From: Desulfosporosinus sp. HMP52
Lineage (GTDB): Bacteria > Bacillota > Desulfitobacteriia > Desulfitobacteriales > Desulfitobacteriaceae
NCBI RefSeq assembly: GCF_000765145.1
Contig: NZ_JMGA01000057.1
Coordinates: 95,388-159,387 of the forward strand
Direction of reading: 5' to 3'
DNA length: 64,000 bases
The position numbers and the translations under genes are program-made. Below are positions 20,563-30,067 of the stretch, in pieces. Within the stretch, counting starts at the first letter, position 1; the number at the start of each line of letters is the position of its first letter. The notes under the pieces are model-generated. The model was not told the origin of the DNA. It saw only the letters and a program-made list of their open reading frames with translations, and ran no database searches.

Positions 20563-22338
20563 TCACGATCCTTCATATCGACAGGCTGTGGCTTTACCAT
20601 TTTGATAATAAAATAGATACCAGCAAGACTCAGAGGCGGCCTCATCATCAAGCTGTAAATCCGACATAAAATGTACAACTGCAGTGTTGCGATTCCACTG
20701 CCGACGGTCCATCTTCTTAACCTCAGGAATTATCGTCTCCCAACAAACATCCTTGCGGATAGTTTCTTGGATTCTTTTCCATTGATCTGTTTTTTCCATC
20801 TCTAAAGTGTCTTCATCCTGCAAATAGTCCGGGATGACACTCGGGCGTTCCCATAGGTAAAAATCAAACTTCAGTGAATCACGGATTTTTGACCAGGAAG
20901 TGAAGTCCAACCTGTCGATAACTCCGACCTCTAGTCGGCAGTGGAGAAATTCCCAAAGTTTATCAAAAAGGGCCTTACCTTGCCATTGGCGGCAAAACCA
21001 CTCCTGCTTATGCCAAAATTCCGCAAACTCATGATAAAAATCAAAGGGAGTAGGAAAAAGTTTCAGAACCTCTCGTAAAGTATATCTGAATTTTCCTGAA
21101 TTATAATACTTGTCCAGAATACTTTCCAGGCGATGTAATTGGAGTAGTTCATTATGGGATAAGACAGCGGTCTCTAAAATTGTATAAGGAGGATCAGGCA
21201 TAAACAAGAGCCCATAACTACCGCTTTGCTGACGCAGGCCCGATCCTTTAAGAACTTTGAGAAAGCCTAACTGGAGCATATCCGGTTCTACCTTATAGAC
21301 ATCATTAAAGGATGTTCGAAAGTCTATCCAGTTTTCGGCTGGAAGCCCTGCGATAAGATCCAGGTGGAGAGGTATTCCTATAGATTTCATTTCAATGATA
21401 TATTTCTTCCAGTCCTCAAAGGCTTGAGGACGTGAAACTATCTTAAGAGTTGGCTCGTGGGTTGATTGTACTCCGATTTCTAACTGGACTAATCCCCGGG
21501 GATAATCCCTGAAATAATCCATCCATTCGGCATCAAATAGATCTCCTGCCATTTCGCAGTGTACACGAATCTCTTCAGCATCAGTGAAATCCGCACTTTC
21601 CTCACGCACAATGTCTAAAATCTTTAGAGCATGTCTCTTATTAGCATTAAACGTTCGATCAACAAACTTTACGGTTCGAGCACCATTTTTTAAAAGTTGA
21701 CGAAACGTCCTGCGAAAGTTTTCAGGTTCTAAAAATCGAACTCCTTGGAATGTGGAGGATAGGCAATATTGACAATTAAAGGGGCATCCCCTTGTCGTCT
21801 CTACATAGACCAGACGTCCCGTAAAGTCTTCATCCTTGGCATAGGGAAAAGGTAAGTCATTTAAGCTTAAGGGTTTAACCTGCGAAGAATTAAGCATAAT
21901 TCCCTCTCCCTTTCTCCAAGCAATACCAGGAACATGGGAGGGATCTATGTTTTTTTGCCATGCCTTAATCAGCTCTAAAAATATTTTTTCCCCTTCGCCA
22001 ATAACCAGAGCATCCACCTCCGAATGCTCTGTCAGAAACTCTTCTGCCTCGAAGGATACCTCCGGGCCACCGAGTACAAACCGCACATTCGGACAAATCG
22101 GATGAAGCCTTCTAATCACGGCCATGGTCTCTTTGAGATTCCATATATAGCATGAAAAGCCGACAACATCAGCCTTAGCTTCAAAAATTTCTCCCGCTAT
22201 ACGATCAAGATTATCATTAATGCTAAATTCTTTAATTAAAACATTGGGATACTCTGTACAAACATCTTCTCGCAAGTAGCGTAGAGCCAAATTCGTATGG
22301 ATGTATTTCGCATTGAGGGCAACTAAAAGAATACGCAA
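20563..22338 (-). CDS. B12-binding radical SAM protein (DUF4080-type)
   Basis: Residues about 1-130 form a cobalamin-binding-like Rossmann domain (ILLVALNAKYIHTNLALRYLR; VLGGPEVSFEAEEFL). A radical SAM core with the 4Fe-4S cluster motif CPFNCQYC follows at about 180, then a long C-terminal domain matching the DUF4080 pattern. The substrate is unknown. The open frame extends to 22446 without good features; a TTG at 22338 with AAGGCGAAGGGGG upstream starts exactly at the conserved MRILLVALNAKYIH, giving 591 residues. It probably heads the operon running to yvcK. Confidence 0.85.
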   Translation of the reverse strand: MRILLVALNAKYIHTNLALRYLREDVCTEYPNVLIKEFSINDNLDRIAGEIFEAKADVVGFSCYIWNLKETMAVIRRLHPICPNVRFVLGGPEVSFEAEEFLTEHSEVDALVIGEGEKIFLELIKAWQKNIDPSHVPGIAWRKGEGIMLNSSQVKPLSLNDLPFPYAKDEDFTGRLVYVETTRGCPFNCQYCLSSTFQGVRFLEPENFRRTFRQLLKNGARTVKFVDRTFNANKRHALKILDIVREESADFTDAEEIRVHCEMAGDLFDAEWMDYFRDYPRGLVQLEIGVQSTHEPTLKIVSRPQAFEDWKKYIIEMKSIGIPLHLDLIAGLPAENWIDFRTSFNDVYKVEPDMLQLGFLKVLKGSGLRQQSGSYGLLFMPDPPYTILETAVLSHNELLQLHRLESILDKYYNSGKFRYTLREVLKLFPTPFDFYHEFAEFWHKQEWFCRQWQGKALFDKLWEFLHCRLEVGVIDRLDFTSWSKIRDSLKFDFYLWERPSVIPDYLQDEDTLEMEKTDQWKRIQETIRKDVCWETIIPEVKKMDRRQWNRNTAVVHFMSDLQLDDEAASESCWYLFYYQNGKATACRYEGS

Positions 22339-22487
22339 AATTCGGAACCCCCTTCGCCTTAAGTATAGCGGTTTAAGCCCACCAATGCAATTGTTATGCC
22401 AGATTGATCCTCTTTTGTACTTATTTGAACTAGCTAACCTAAACAAGTTTTAGCCCTTCTTAATAAGATTTACTAATAGTAAATTTA

Positions 22488-22521
22488 AAAGAAAGATGCC
22501 TCAAATTAAGCACCTTTCTTT
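22488..22521 (-). terminator. Terminator downstream of the polysaccharide deacetylase gene
   Basis: Minus-strand AAAGAAAGGTGC pairs with GCATCTTTCTTT around a ten-base loop, 33 bases after the deacetylase stop, followed by a short T/A run. Confidence 0.7.
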
Positions 22522-22553
22522 CTATACCCTTTTCTTGCATATGAATAGATCAA

Positions 22554-23573
22554 TTAATGATTAAATCCACCGGGGAAAAGTATGGGGGCAACCTGCGGCG
22601 TAATCACTCCAAAAGAATACCCTTGCTCTTTCAGGTAATGAACAATTCTTGGCAGTGCATCAATCGTTGTGGTTTTGCTTTTTGAATCATGCATCAAGAT
22701 AATAGCTCGTGATTTTCCCGGGACTTGGGCCTTAATATTATTGACAAGTTGGTCTGCCGGTACAGTTGGTGCAGCAGCGTCTCCACTGCTCACATTCCAA
22801 TCGTAGACTAGGTAATCCTCAGAATCTATCAAATTATAATAATTAACACTAAAATGCCCTTGGGTTCCGCCAGGTGCACGGATAATTTGAGGGCGAACTC
22901 CAATTGTTTTATAGATAGTTTCTTCCGATTGTTTAATCTCTGCTAAAAAAGCATCCGGACTTTGATAAACCAGGCTGTAATCATGAGAATAACTGTGATT
23001 TCCAATACCTTGCCCTTGTGTATATTCATCCTTTAAAAGCTCCGGATAGCGTTCAACTTGCCGCCCTAAAACAAAAAACGTGGCTTTAATCTCTTCCTCT
23101 TGAAGAATTTTAAGAATACGAGGGGTAGTTTCGGGATAAGGACCATCATCAAAGGTGAGATAAACAATTTTCTCCGGTTCAGGATTAAAATCTCTCTGGC
23201 GCATTGCTAACCCGGGAGCACTCGGCGGAGTTCCGTCAAAACCATAAAAAGGATGAATTGGAGTATTAGGAGGGGATTTTTCAGGGGGTGGAAGAGTAGG
23301 CTTCTCATCATCTTTTTTATCGGGTACAGGTGAGGCTTTAGGATCAGAGCTGGGTTCTGTTTTAGGATCATCCTCTGCTTGTGGGGGGGGCGGTGTGGAT
23401 ATTTCTTCTTTCTTATCCGGTATATCGGTATTGGGAGGGATTTCAGGCGTTTCTGATAAAGAAACAGTTTCTTTGAGCAGTTTTTCGGATTGACATCCGC
23501 TCAAGAATATACTCGTTAGGAGCATTAAAGCAATTACAGGCACTCTCCAAATTCGCCAATGTTTTATTAACAT
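22554..23573 (-). CDS. Polysaccharide deacetylase lipoprotein (NodB/CE4)
   Basis: This is a secreted, probably lipid-anchored, CE4 deacetylase (339 residues). The signal peptide ends in the lipobox LSGC near residue 27. A Pro/Asp/Lys-rich linker runs from about 30 to 115. The NodB domain follows: YLTFDDGPYPETTPRIL (metal-binding Asp-Asp), IGNHSYSHDYS (H-x3-H), RAPGGTQGHF and IILMHDSKSKTTTIDALP. All catalytic motifs are present, so it should be active, probably on peptidoglycan or chitin-like sugars. It is flanked by terminators and appears monocistronic. Confidence 0.92.
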   Translation of the reverse strand: MLIKHWRIWRVPVIALMLLTSIFLSGCQSEKLLKETVSLSETPEIPPNTDIPDKKEEISTPPPPQAEDDPKTEPSSDPKASPVPDKKDDEKPTLPPPEKSPPNTPIHPFYGFDGTPPSAPGLAMRQRDFNPEPEKIVYLTFDDGPYPETTPRILKILQEEEIKATFFVLGRQVERYPELLKDEYTQGQGIGNHSYSHDYSLVYQSPDAFLAEIKQSEETIYKTIGVRPQIIRAPGGTQGHFSVNYYNLIDSEDYLVYDWNVSSGDAAAPTVPADQLVNNIKAQVPGKSRAIILMHDSKSKTTTIDALPRIVHYLKEQGYSFGVITPQVAPILFPGGFNH

Positions 23574-23733
23574 CCTTATTTCTCACTTTCATAGGGTATA
23601 AGCAGACTGATTCAAACACCATCTACTTCGAGACGGTACCCTTGAGGCGAAGAAAGAGTCATTAGCACTGCAGCATAACCCAAAAAACTTTCTAAAGGGG
23701 AGACTTATCTGATTTGTCATTTTGACAAAACTC

Positions 23734-23756
23734 AGGTGGAGGTTCTATCTCCACCT
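23734..23756 (-). terminator. Hairpin downstream of the hydroxy-acid oxidoreductase gene
   Basis: AGGTGGAG and CTCCACCT form a perfect 8-bp stem about 85 bases after the upstream minus-strand gene. It is followed by TGAGTTTTGTC, a weak T-tract. Confidence 0.55.
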
Positions 23757-23840
23757 ATATCAATCATTCAATAATAAATAGTATTCTGTAACCTCGAATT
23801 AGAAAACATATTTGCCAATTAATTCGCAATCCTTTTTCTT

Positions 23841-24839
23841 CTAAAAAAGCACATCTATTCCAATATCGTCAAGAGTTTGACAGCCTGTCAGAACCATTGC
23901 CTGTTTTAATTCATTGGTCATTCTTCTTAACACCAAGGCTACTCCTTCGGCCCCTCCGCCATAACCAGCAATAATTAGAGGTCTTCCAATCATAACCGCA
24001 TCCGCACCTAAGGCCAACATCTTCAGAACATCAACCCCAGTTCGGACACCGCCATCAACGATCACCGGAATTCGTCCTGCCACGGCGGCCGCAATTTCGG
24101 GTAATACTTCTGCCGTTCCTGGAGTATAGTCAAGAACCCTTCCTCCATGATTTGAGACAACAATAGCAGCAGCACCAACTTCAATCGCTATTTCAGCTTC
24201 ATCCACTGTCATAATTCCTTTAAGAACAAAGGGCAGGGAGGTGTTAGCAATAATAGTCTTCATCTCTTCTTTAGTCTTCGGGCTAACTGGGATGGTAACT
24301 AATCCTGCCGCATCTACGTCCATACCAACTGCGAGAACTCCGGCCTCTTCCGCAAGACGCAAATAGCTAAACACTTCTTCTTGTTCTCTGGGTTTCATAA
24401 AGGGAATGCCTAAGCCTTGAGCCTTGGAGACAACACCAATTCCAGCCTTATACATGGCCGGGTCAGGTGCGTCGCCGGTGGATCCCAGGGTTCCGGAACT
24501 AAGGCAGCCCTGAATCATGGCTTCCGCCCATTCATCTTCATTTAAAGCCCCACCCATGTTGAAATTATTTCCTGTAATTGGAGCCCCAAGGATTGGGGTT
24601 TTTAATTCCTGACCAAAAAGTTTAAGCTGGGTATTGGGTATTTTAACACCATGAAGTGTCCTCAAATTAATTCGGTAACCGGCCAGTGATTCTACATTAC
24701 TTTTAAAGGACATCCCCGTGCCCATACCTCCCATACCGGGGACTTCTCCCGCACAGGCTTTACCATTACACTGGGGACAAACTCGGCAAAATCCCTTTAG
24801 CTTTTCTCTTGCGGTTTCGCGAACTGATTTAATGTTCAT
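23841..24839 (-). CDS. FMN-dependent alpha-hydroxy-acid oxidoreductase with Cys-rich N-terminus
   Basis: This 332-residue TIM-barrel flavoprotein belongs to the lactate/glycolate oxidase superfamily. Motifs are LGAPITG near the start of the barrel, a catalytic His region VVSNHGGRVLDYTPG, and the FMN phosphate loop VDGGVRTGVDVLKMLALGADAVMIGRP. The usual N-terminal part is replaced by a cysteine cluster, C-x2-C-x2-C-x4-C in FCRVCPQCNGKACAG (about residues 15-30). This could hold an iron-sulfur cluster or zinc; that is inference. The ATG at 24839 has GGAGG seven bases upstream; an earlier ATG at 24857 precedes that box. Substrate unknown. Confidence 0.85.
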   Translation of the reverse strand: MNIKSVRETAREKLKGFCRVCPQCNGKACAGEVPGMGGMGTGMSFKSNVESLAGYRINLRTLHGVKIPNTQLKLFGQELKTPILGAPITGNNFNMGGALNEDEWAEAMIQGCLSSGTLGSTGDAPDPAMYKAGIGVVSKAQGLGIPFMKPREQEEVFSYLRLAEEAGVLAVGMDVDAAGLVTIPVSPKTKEEMKTIIANTSLPFVLKGIMTVDEAEIAIEVGAAAIVVSNHGGRVLDYTPGTAEVLPEIAAAVAGRIPVIVDGGVRTGVDVLKMLALGADAVMIGRPLIIAGYGGGAEGVALVLRRMTNELKQAMVLTGCQTLDDIGIDVLF

Positions 24840-24881
24840 ACGTAATCCTCCATTCAAGTCCTCTGCTTAAACCTACAATCC

Positions 24882-27698
24882 TTAACTCAGATATCGTTTC
24901 AAATACTGTCCGGTATGGGATTGGGGCAGAGCAGCAACTTCTTCCGGTGTGCCGGCAATCAGCACTTCTCCCCCTCGATTTCCACCCTCAGGGCCCAGGT
25001 CAATGAGCCAGTCTGCCGTTTTGATGACATCTAGATTGTGTTCGATGACAAGTACTGTGTCCCCACCGTCAACTAAACGGTGAAGTACATGCAGAAGTTT
25101 ATCTATGTCTGCAGTGTGTAAACCTGTTGTCGGTTCATCCAGGATATAAATTGTTTTTCCCGTACTGCGCCGGCTCAGTTCAGTTGCCAGTTTAATACGC
25201 TGGGCCTCTCCGCCGGAGAGAGTCGTTGCGGGCTGACCCAAACGAATATAACCCAGTCCTACATCCTGAAGAGTCTGTAGTTTTCGGGCGATTTTGGGAA
25301 CAACTTGAAAAAATTCCACAGCTTCATCCACGGTCATATCAAGAACTTGGGAAATGTTCTTACCTTTATATCGAACTTCTAAGGTCTCTCGATTATAACG
25401 TTTTCCTTCACATACTTCACAAGGGACATAGACATCCGGCAGGAAATGCATTTCAATCTTAATTATCCCATCCCCCCGGCAAGCCTCACAGCGTCCTCCC
25501 TTAACATTAAAGCTAAACCTTCCTTGTTTGTAACCACGCATCTTGGCTTCAGGAGTTACAGAAAAGAGTTCGCGAATAAAGTCAAAGACTCCCGTATAGG
25601 TAGCAGGGTTTGAACGGGGTGTCCTCCCGATGGGAGATTGGTCAATATCAATTACTTTGTCCAAATATTCCAAGCCTTGTAACTGGTCATGGGCACCGGG
25701 ACGAACCCTGACTCGACCAAATTTGGAGGCCAATCCCTTAAAAATTATTTCATTGACTAAAGTACTTTTACCCGATCCCGAGACCCCTGTCACACAGGTT
25801 AACAAACCCAAGGGGATGCGTGCATGGACATTCTTCAAGTTGTTTTCTCGAGCACCCACCACCTCCAGCCACTTACCGTTAGGTTGGCGCCGCTCTTGTG
25901 GTATAGAGATCTTCTTGGCTCCACTCAAGTACAGACCGGTCATAGAATCCTTATTGGCCTTAATTTCCTCTATAGTCCCTTCAGCTACCACTCGCCCGCC
26001 ATGGGCCCCTGCCCCGGGGCCGATATCAATAATATGATCTGCAGCAACCATGGTATCTTCATCATGCTCGACTACAATTAAGGTATTTCCCAGGTCCCGG
26101 AGTCTCTTAAGGGTTGCCAGCAACCGGGCGTTATCCCTTTGGTGGAGACCAATACTAGGTTCATCCAAAACATAGAGAACACCCATCAAGCTTGAGCCAA
26201 TCTGAGTCGCCAAACGAATGCGCTGAGCTTCTCCACCTGAGAGGGAGCCCGCCGAACGGGCCATGGTCAGATAATCTAACCCTACATTCATTAAGAAACC
26301 AAGGCGTTCTTTAATTTCTTTTAGAATTTGGTGAGCAATAGTTTCTTCTTTAGGAGTCAGCACGAGAGTGTTCACAAAGTTAATTGCTTCCGTGATGGAG
26401 AGGCGAGACAAATCATCAATAGAGATCCCGCCTACCTTTACAGCCAGTGCTTCAGGTTTCAGCCTCTTCCCCAGGCACTCCGGACAAGGATGCTCACTCA
26501 TATATCCTTCAATTTCAGCTCGCACCATATCCGAGGTAGATTCACGATAACGACGCTCGAATAAAGGAACCAGTCCCTCAAAATTGGTACTGTAGGTTTT
26601 TAATTGATCAAAAATATTTTGATATTGAAAGGTGATTGGGGTATCAGTCCCATAAAGAAGCCCCTTCCATTGGACTTCATTTAAATCTTGCAAAGGTGTA
26701 TCCATTTCAAATTTAAGGTTCTGAGCAACGGCCTCCATCATTTTAGGGTAGTAAGTGGATGTTGACTTAGCCCAAGGTGCAATTGCTCCCCCAGCAAGAG
26801 ACAAAGACCTATCCGGAATAAGCAGATCAATATCTACAACCAAATTAGCCCCCAAGCCTGTGCACGCCGGACATGCTCCGTAAGGACTGTTGAATGAAAA
26901 AAGCCGGGGCGAGATCTCGTCAAGGGCAATTCCACAATCCGGGCAAGCAAAATTCTCGCTAAAGCGCAGCTCTTCACCATCGATAATGTCCGCAATGACG
27001 TTACCTTCTCCAAGTTTAAGAGCTGTTTCTAAGGAATCAGCCAAACGTTCTGCACTTTCCGGTTTTAGCGATATGCGATCGACCACAACTTCAATAGAGT
27101 GCTTTTTATTTTTTGCCAAAGTTATTTCTTCACTGAGGTCTCTGGCCTCTCCATCCACTCGCACACGAACATAGCCGGCTTTCCGAATATCTTCTAAGAC
27201 CTTTTGATGTTCCCCTTTTTTCCCTTTGATCAGTGGGGCCAAAATCTGCAACTTGGTTTGTCCAGGAAGGCTGATCAATTGATCAACCATTTGCTGAATT
27301 GTCTGCTGGGAAATAACTCGGCCACATTTAGGACAATGGGGATGCCCAATTCGAGCGTAAAGTAAGCGCAAGTAATCGGAGACTTCTGTTGCGGTTCCTA
27401 CTGTCGAACGGGGGTTACGGTTAGTTGTCTTCTGATCAATGGAGATTGCCGGAGAAAGTCCCTCGATAGAATCCACATCCGGCTTGTCCATCTGACCCAG
27501 GAACTGACGAGCATATGCAGAGAGGGATTCTACATATCGCCTCTGTCCCTCAGCATAAATCGTATCAAAGGCTAGAGAAGATTTTCCCGAACCTGACAAT
27601 CCGGTGATAACCACCAGTTTATTGCGAGGAATATCGATATCAATGTTTTTCAAATTATGAGCCCGTGCACCACGCACGCGTAAATAGTCATGGGTCAT
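24882..27698 (-). CDS. uvrA: Excinuclease ABC subunit A
   Basis: UvrA is the DNA-damage sensor of nucleotide excision repair. The 938-residue protein has two ABC ATPase modules: Walker [15 protein letters not shown] near residue 32 and [14 protein letters not shown] near 640, with paired LSGGEAQR signatures. Zinc-binding sites appear as [13 protein letters not shown] and C-x2-C in [29 protein letters not shown]. The ATG at 27698 follows AGGAGG. uvrB lies 98 bases upstream, as in many Firmicutes. A candidate operator sits between them. Confidence 0.98.
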   Translation of the reverse strand: MTHDYLRVRGARAHNLKNIDIDIPRNKLVVITGLSGSGKSSLAFDTIYAEGQRRYVESLSAYARQFLGQMDKPDVDSIEGLSPAISIDQKTTNRNPRSTVGTATEVSDYLRLLYARIGHPHCPKCGRVISQQTIQQMVDQLISLPGQTKLQILAPLIKGKKGEHQKVLEDIRKAGYVRVRVDGEARDLSEEITLAKNKKHSIEVVVDRISLKPESAERLADSLETALKLGEGNVIADIIDGEELRFSENFACPDCGIALDEISPRLFSFNSPYGACPACTGLGANLVVDIDLLIPDRSLSLAGGAIAPWAKSTSTYYPKMMEAVAQNLKFEMDTPLQDLNEVQWKGLLYGTDTPITFQYQNIFDQLKTYSTNFEGLVPLFERRYRESTSDMVRAEIEGYMSEHPCPECLGKRLKPEALAVKVGGISIDDLSRLSITEAINFVNTLVLTPKEETIAHQILKEIKERLGFLMNVGLDYLTMARSAGSLSGGEAQRIRLATQIGSSLMGVLYVLDEPSIGLHQRDNARLLATLKRLRDLGNTLIVVEHDEDTMVAADHIIDIGPGAGAHGGRVVAEGTIEEIKANKDSMTGLYLSGAKKISIPQERRQPNGKWLEVVGARENNLKNVHARIPLGLLTCVTGVSGSGKSTLVNEIIFKGLASKFGRVRVRPGAHDQLQGLEYLDKVIDIDQSPIGRTPRSNPATYTGVFDFIRELFSVTPEAKMRGYKQGRFSFNVKGGRCEACRGDGIIKIEMHFLPDVYVPCEVCEGKRYNRETLEVRYKGKNISQVLDMTVDEAVEFFQVVPKIARKLQTLQDVGLGYIRLGQPATTLSGGEAQRIKLATELSRRSTGKTIYILDEPTTGLHTADIDKLLHVLHRLVDGGDTVLVIEHNLDVIKTADWLIDLGPEGGNRGGEVLIAGTPEEVAALPQSHTGQYLKRYLS

Positions 27699-27726
27699 GG
27701 TTTTCCTCCTAATGACCAAACAAATT

Positions 27727-27753
27727 TTCGGTATTAACCGAACATATACGAAC
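27727..27753. promoter_or_regulatory. Palindromic / direct-repeat site upstream of uvrA (possible SOS operator)
   Basis: TTCGGTATTAACCGAA is an inverted repeat and overlaps CGAACATATACGAAC, two direct CGAAC units. The first nine bases (CGAACATAT) match a Gram-positive LexA half-site, but the second half is in direct rather than inverted orientation. It is therefore only a weak candidate for LexA control. Confidence 0.25.
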
Positions 27754-27796
27754 TAATTATAAAGTATTCAATATTAATATACAACCATTCCAATTC

Positions 27797-29854
27797 CTAT
27801 TTCTTGCGTTTTTGGGAAGATCCCTTCCTCTGAGCTTTTTGGTCGTAGCGAGTATTTCTTTTGCTTCCCCCATGTTGACTGGTCATTTTATAGTTATTCT
27901 CTTCTCCCTTTAGTTCTATCATAGCATCTCTAATTTCGGCCGCTCTCTCAAAATCCAAATCTCTAGCAGCAAGCCTCATTTCTGCTTCAAGACTGTTAAG
28001 GAGCTGGGCAAGTTCTTCAGGAGGCAGATTTTTCCCATAAGTTTGTTTCATTTCAGCAACCTTTGTTGCCTCAGGGACATTATGAATGGCCTTACGAATA
28101 GTTTGGGGAGTAATTCCCCTTTTTTCGTTCCAAGCCATTTGGATAGCCCGCCGTCGATTCGTTTCATCAAGAGCATTCTGCATAGAATGAGTAATTTTGT
28201 CCCCATACATGATAACTTTACCTTCTGAATTTCGGGCTGCCCGGCCAATGGTCTGAATCAGAGAACGATCTGATCTTAGGAAACCTTCTTTATCAGCATC
28301 AAGAATTGCTACGAGAGAAACTTCCGGCAAGTCTAACCCTTCTCGCAATAGGTTAATCCCGACAACCACATCAATCTCACCTAAACGGAGTTCGCGGAGA
28401 ATTTCCACCCGTTCAAGAGTCTTAATATCAGAATGAAGATATTTCACCTTGATTTCTAAATTTATAAAATAATCTGTAAGATCTTCAGCCATTTTTTTAG
28501 TTAGAGTTGTCACGAGGACTCGTTCATCTTTGACAATCCGCCTGCGGATTTCCCCCAGCAAGTCATCAATCTGCCCTTTAGTAGGCCGAACAATCACTTC
28601 CGGATCTAACAAACCTGTTGGGCGAATGATCTGCTCTACGACAGTCGGGCAATGTGCTAATTCATAGGGTCCAGGTGTGGCACTGACAAAAATACTTTGT
28701 TTGATTCTTTGCTCAAATTCCTTGAAGGTTAAAGGTCTGTTATCCAGTGCGGATGGTAAGCGAAATCCATAATCTACCAGCGTTGTCTTGCGGGATCGGT
28801 CTCCTTCATACATTCCCCTTACCTGAGGAAGGGATACATGGGACTCATCCACAAATAAAACAAAATCATCCGGGAAATAATCAAGTAAGGTGTAAGGAGT
28901 CTCACCGGGCTCACGAAAGGTTAAGTGACGAGAGTAATTTTCTATGCCGTTACAAAAGCCCATCTCTCTAAGCATTTCCAAATCATAGCGAGTTCTTTGT
29001 TCCAGACGCTGTGCTTCCAGGAGCTTGTTTTCAGAGTTTAAGCTCTTCAGCCGTTCTTCCAGCTCTATCTCAATATTCTCTGCCGCCAGCATCACCTTTT
29101 CTTGAGCAGTTACATAGTGTGAATTCGGGAAAATTGAAACATGGTACCTTTCACCTAAAATTTCCCCGGTAAGCATATTAATCTCGTAAATGTGCTCAAT
29201 TTCATCACCAAACATATCCACACGGAGCACTTTTTCACTGGATGAAGCAGGATAAATCTCAACGATATCTCCCCGTACTCGAAAGGTTCCTCGTGTAAAG
29301 GCTATATCATTACGGTCATATTGAATCGCTATTAACTTGCGTAGAATCTCATTACGGTCCACAACTTGTCCCTGGCGCAGGGAAAGTACCAAATCTCGGT
29401 AATCCTCAGGAGAACCTAAACCATAGATGCAGGAAACACTGGCGACCACAATTACATCCCTGCGTTCAAGCAGAGCTGCAGTTGCGGAGTGACGAAGCTT
29501 TTCAATCTCTTCATTAATCGAAGCATCTTTCTCAATAAAAGTGTCACTCGAAGGTACATAAGCCTCTGGCTGGTAATAATCATAATAACTCACAAAGTAC
29601 TCCACTGCATTCTCGGGAAAATACTCCTTGAACTCACTATAGAGTTGAGCTGCTAAGGTTTTGTTATGAGCTAAAATTAAAGTCGGCCTTTGTACCTTAG
29701 TAATAATATTGGCCATTGTGTATGTCTTGCCTGATCCCGTAACTCCTAATAATGTCTGGTAGTTCAAGCCTGCCTTTAAGCCTGCTGCCAACTCTTCAAT
29801 CGCTTGGGGCTGATCCCCGCCAGGTTTATAGGGGGCATGTATTTGAAATTCCAC
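27797..29854 (-). CDS. uvrB: Excinuclease ABC subunit B
   Basis: UvrB is the DNA-loading helicase-like subunit. In the 685 residues: Walker [14 protein letters not shown] near 38, the beta-hairpin region [16 protein letters not shown]-type VDESHVS, helicase motifs [14 protein letters not shown] and [16 protein letters not shown], and the C-terminal UVR motif ([22 protein letters not shown]) that binds UvrC. A basic tail ends the protein. It is transcribed just before uvrA. Confidence 0.98.
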   Translation of the reverse strand: MEFQIHAPYKPGGDQPQAIEELAAGLKAGLNYQTLLGVTGSGKTYTMANIITKVQRPTLILAHNKTLAAQLYSEFKEYFPENAVEYFVSYYDYYQPEAYVPSSDTFIEKDASINEEIEKLRHSATAALLERRDVIVVASVSCIYGLGSPEDYRDLVLSLRQGQVVDRNEILRKLIAIQYDRNDIAFTRGTFRVRGDIVEIYPASSSEKVLRVDMFGDEIEHIYEINMLTGEILGERYHVSIFPNSHYVTAQEKVMLAAENIEIELEERLKSLNSENKLLEAQRLEQRTRYDLEMLREMGFCNGIENYSRHLTFREPGETPYTLLDYFPDDFVLFVDESHVSLPQVRGMYEGDRSRKTTLVDYGFRLPSALDNRPLTFKEFEQRIKQSIFVSATPGPYELAHCPTVVEQIIRPTGLLDPEVIVRPTKGQIDDLLGEIRRRIVKDERVLVTTLTKKMAEDLTDYFINLEIKVKYLHSDIKTLERVEILRELRLGEIDVVVGINLLREGLDLPEVSLVAILDADKEGFLRSDRSLIQTIGRAARNSEGKVIMYGDKITHSMQNALDETNRRRAIQMAWNEKRGITPQTIRKAIHNVPEATKVAEMKQTYGKNLPPEELAQLLNSLEAEMRLAARDLDFERAAEIRDAMIELKGEENNYKMTSQHGGSKRNTRYDQKAQRKGSSQKRKK

Positions 29855-30001
29855 GCTCCGCTCTTCCTTTCAGATGAACTCTATCTTAACTTTTTTATAC
29901 TAAGTTTATTTTACATCTACCCATGCGCTTATTCAAATAGATGTGCCAGTATATCCTGCCCATAATATCCACTTAATGGTTAAGGGCTTAAATTTTATTG
30001 A

Positions 30002-30048
30002 CAAAAAAACTGTGGACAGGTGCATCGTTTATATAAACACCTGTCCAC
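30002..30048 (-). terminator. Strong intrinsic terminator after the periplasmic-binding lipoprotein gene
   Basis: The minus-strand stem GTGGACAGGTG/CACCTGTCCAC (11 bp, perfect) is followed by AG and seven T residues. It ends the gene at 30068. Confidence 0.9.
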
Positions 30049-30067
30049 TATTATATTAATACTTCAC

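Noticed and set aside
25630..26081. Long plus-strand frames opposite uvrA
   Set aside because: They are antisense to conserved ATPase motifs of uvrA and have no credible start or homology.
29855..30001. LexA operator upstream of uvrB
   Set aside because: No CGAAC-N4-GTTCG-like palindrome found there on either strand.
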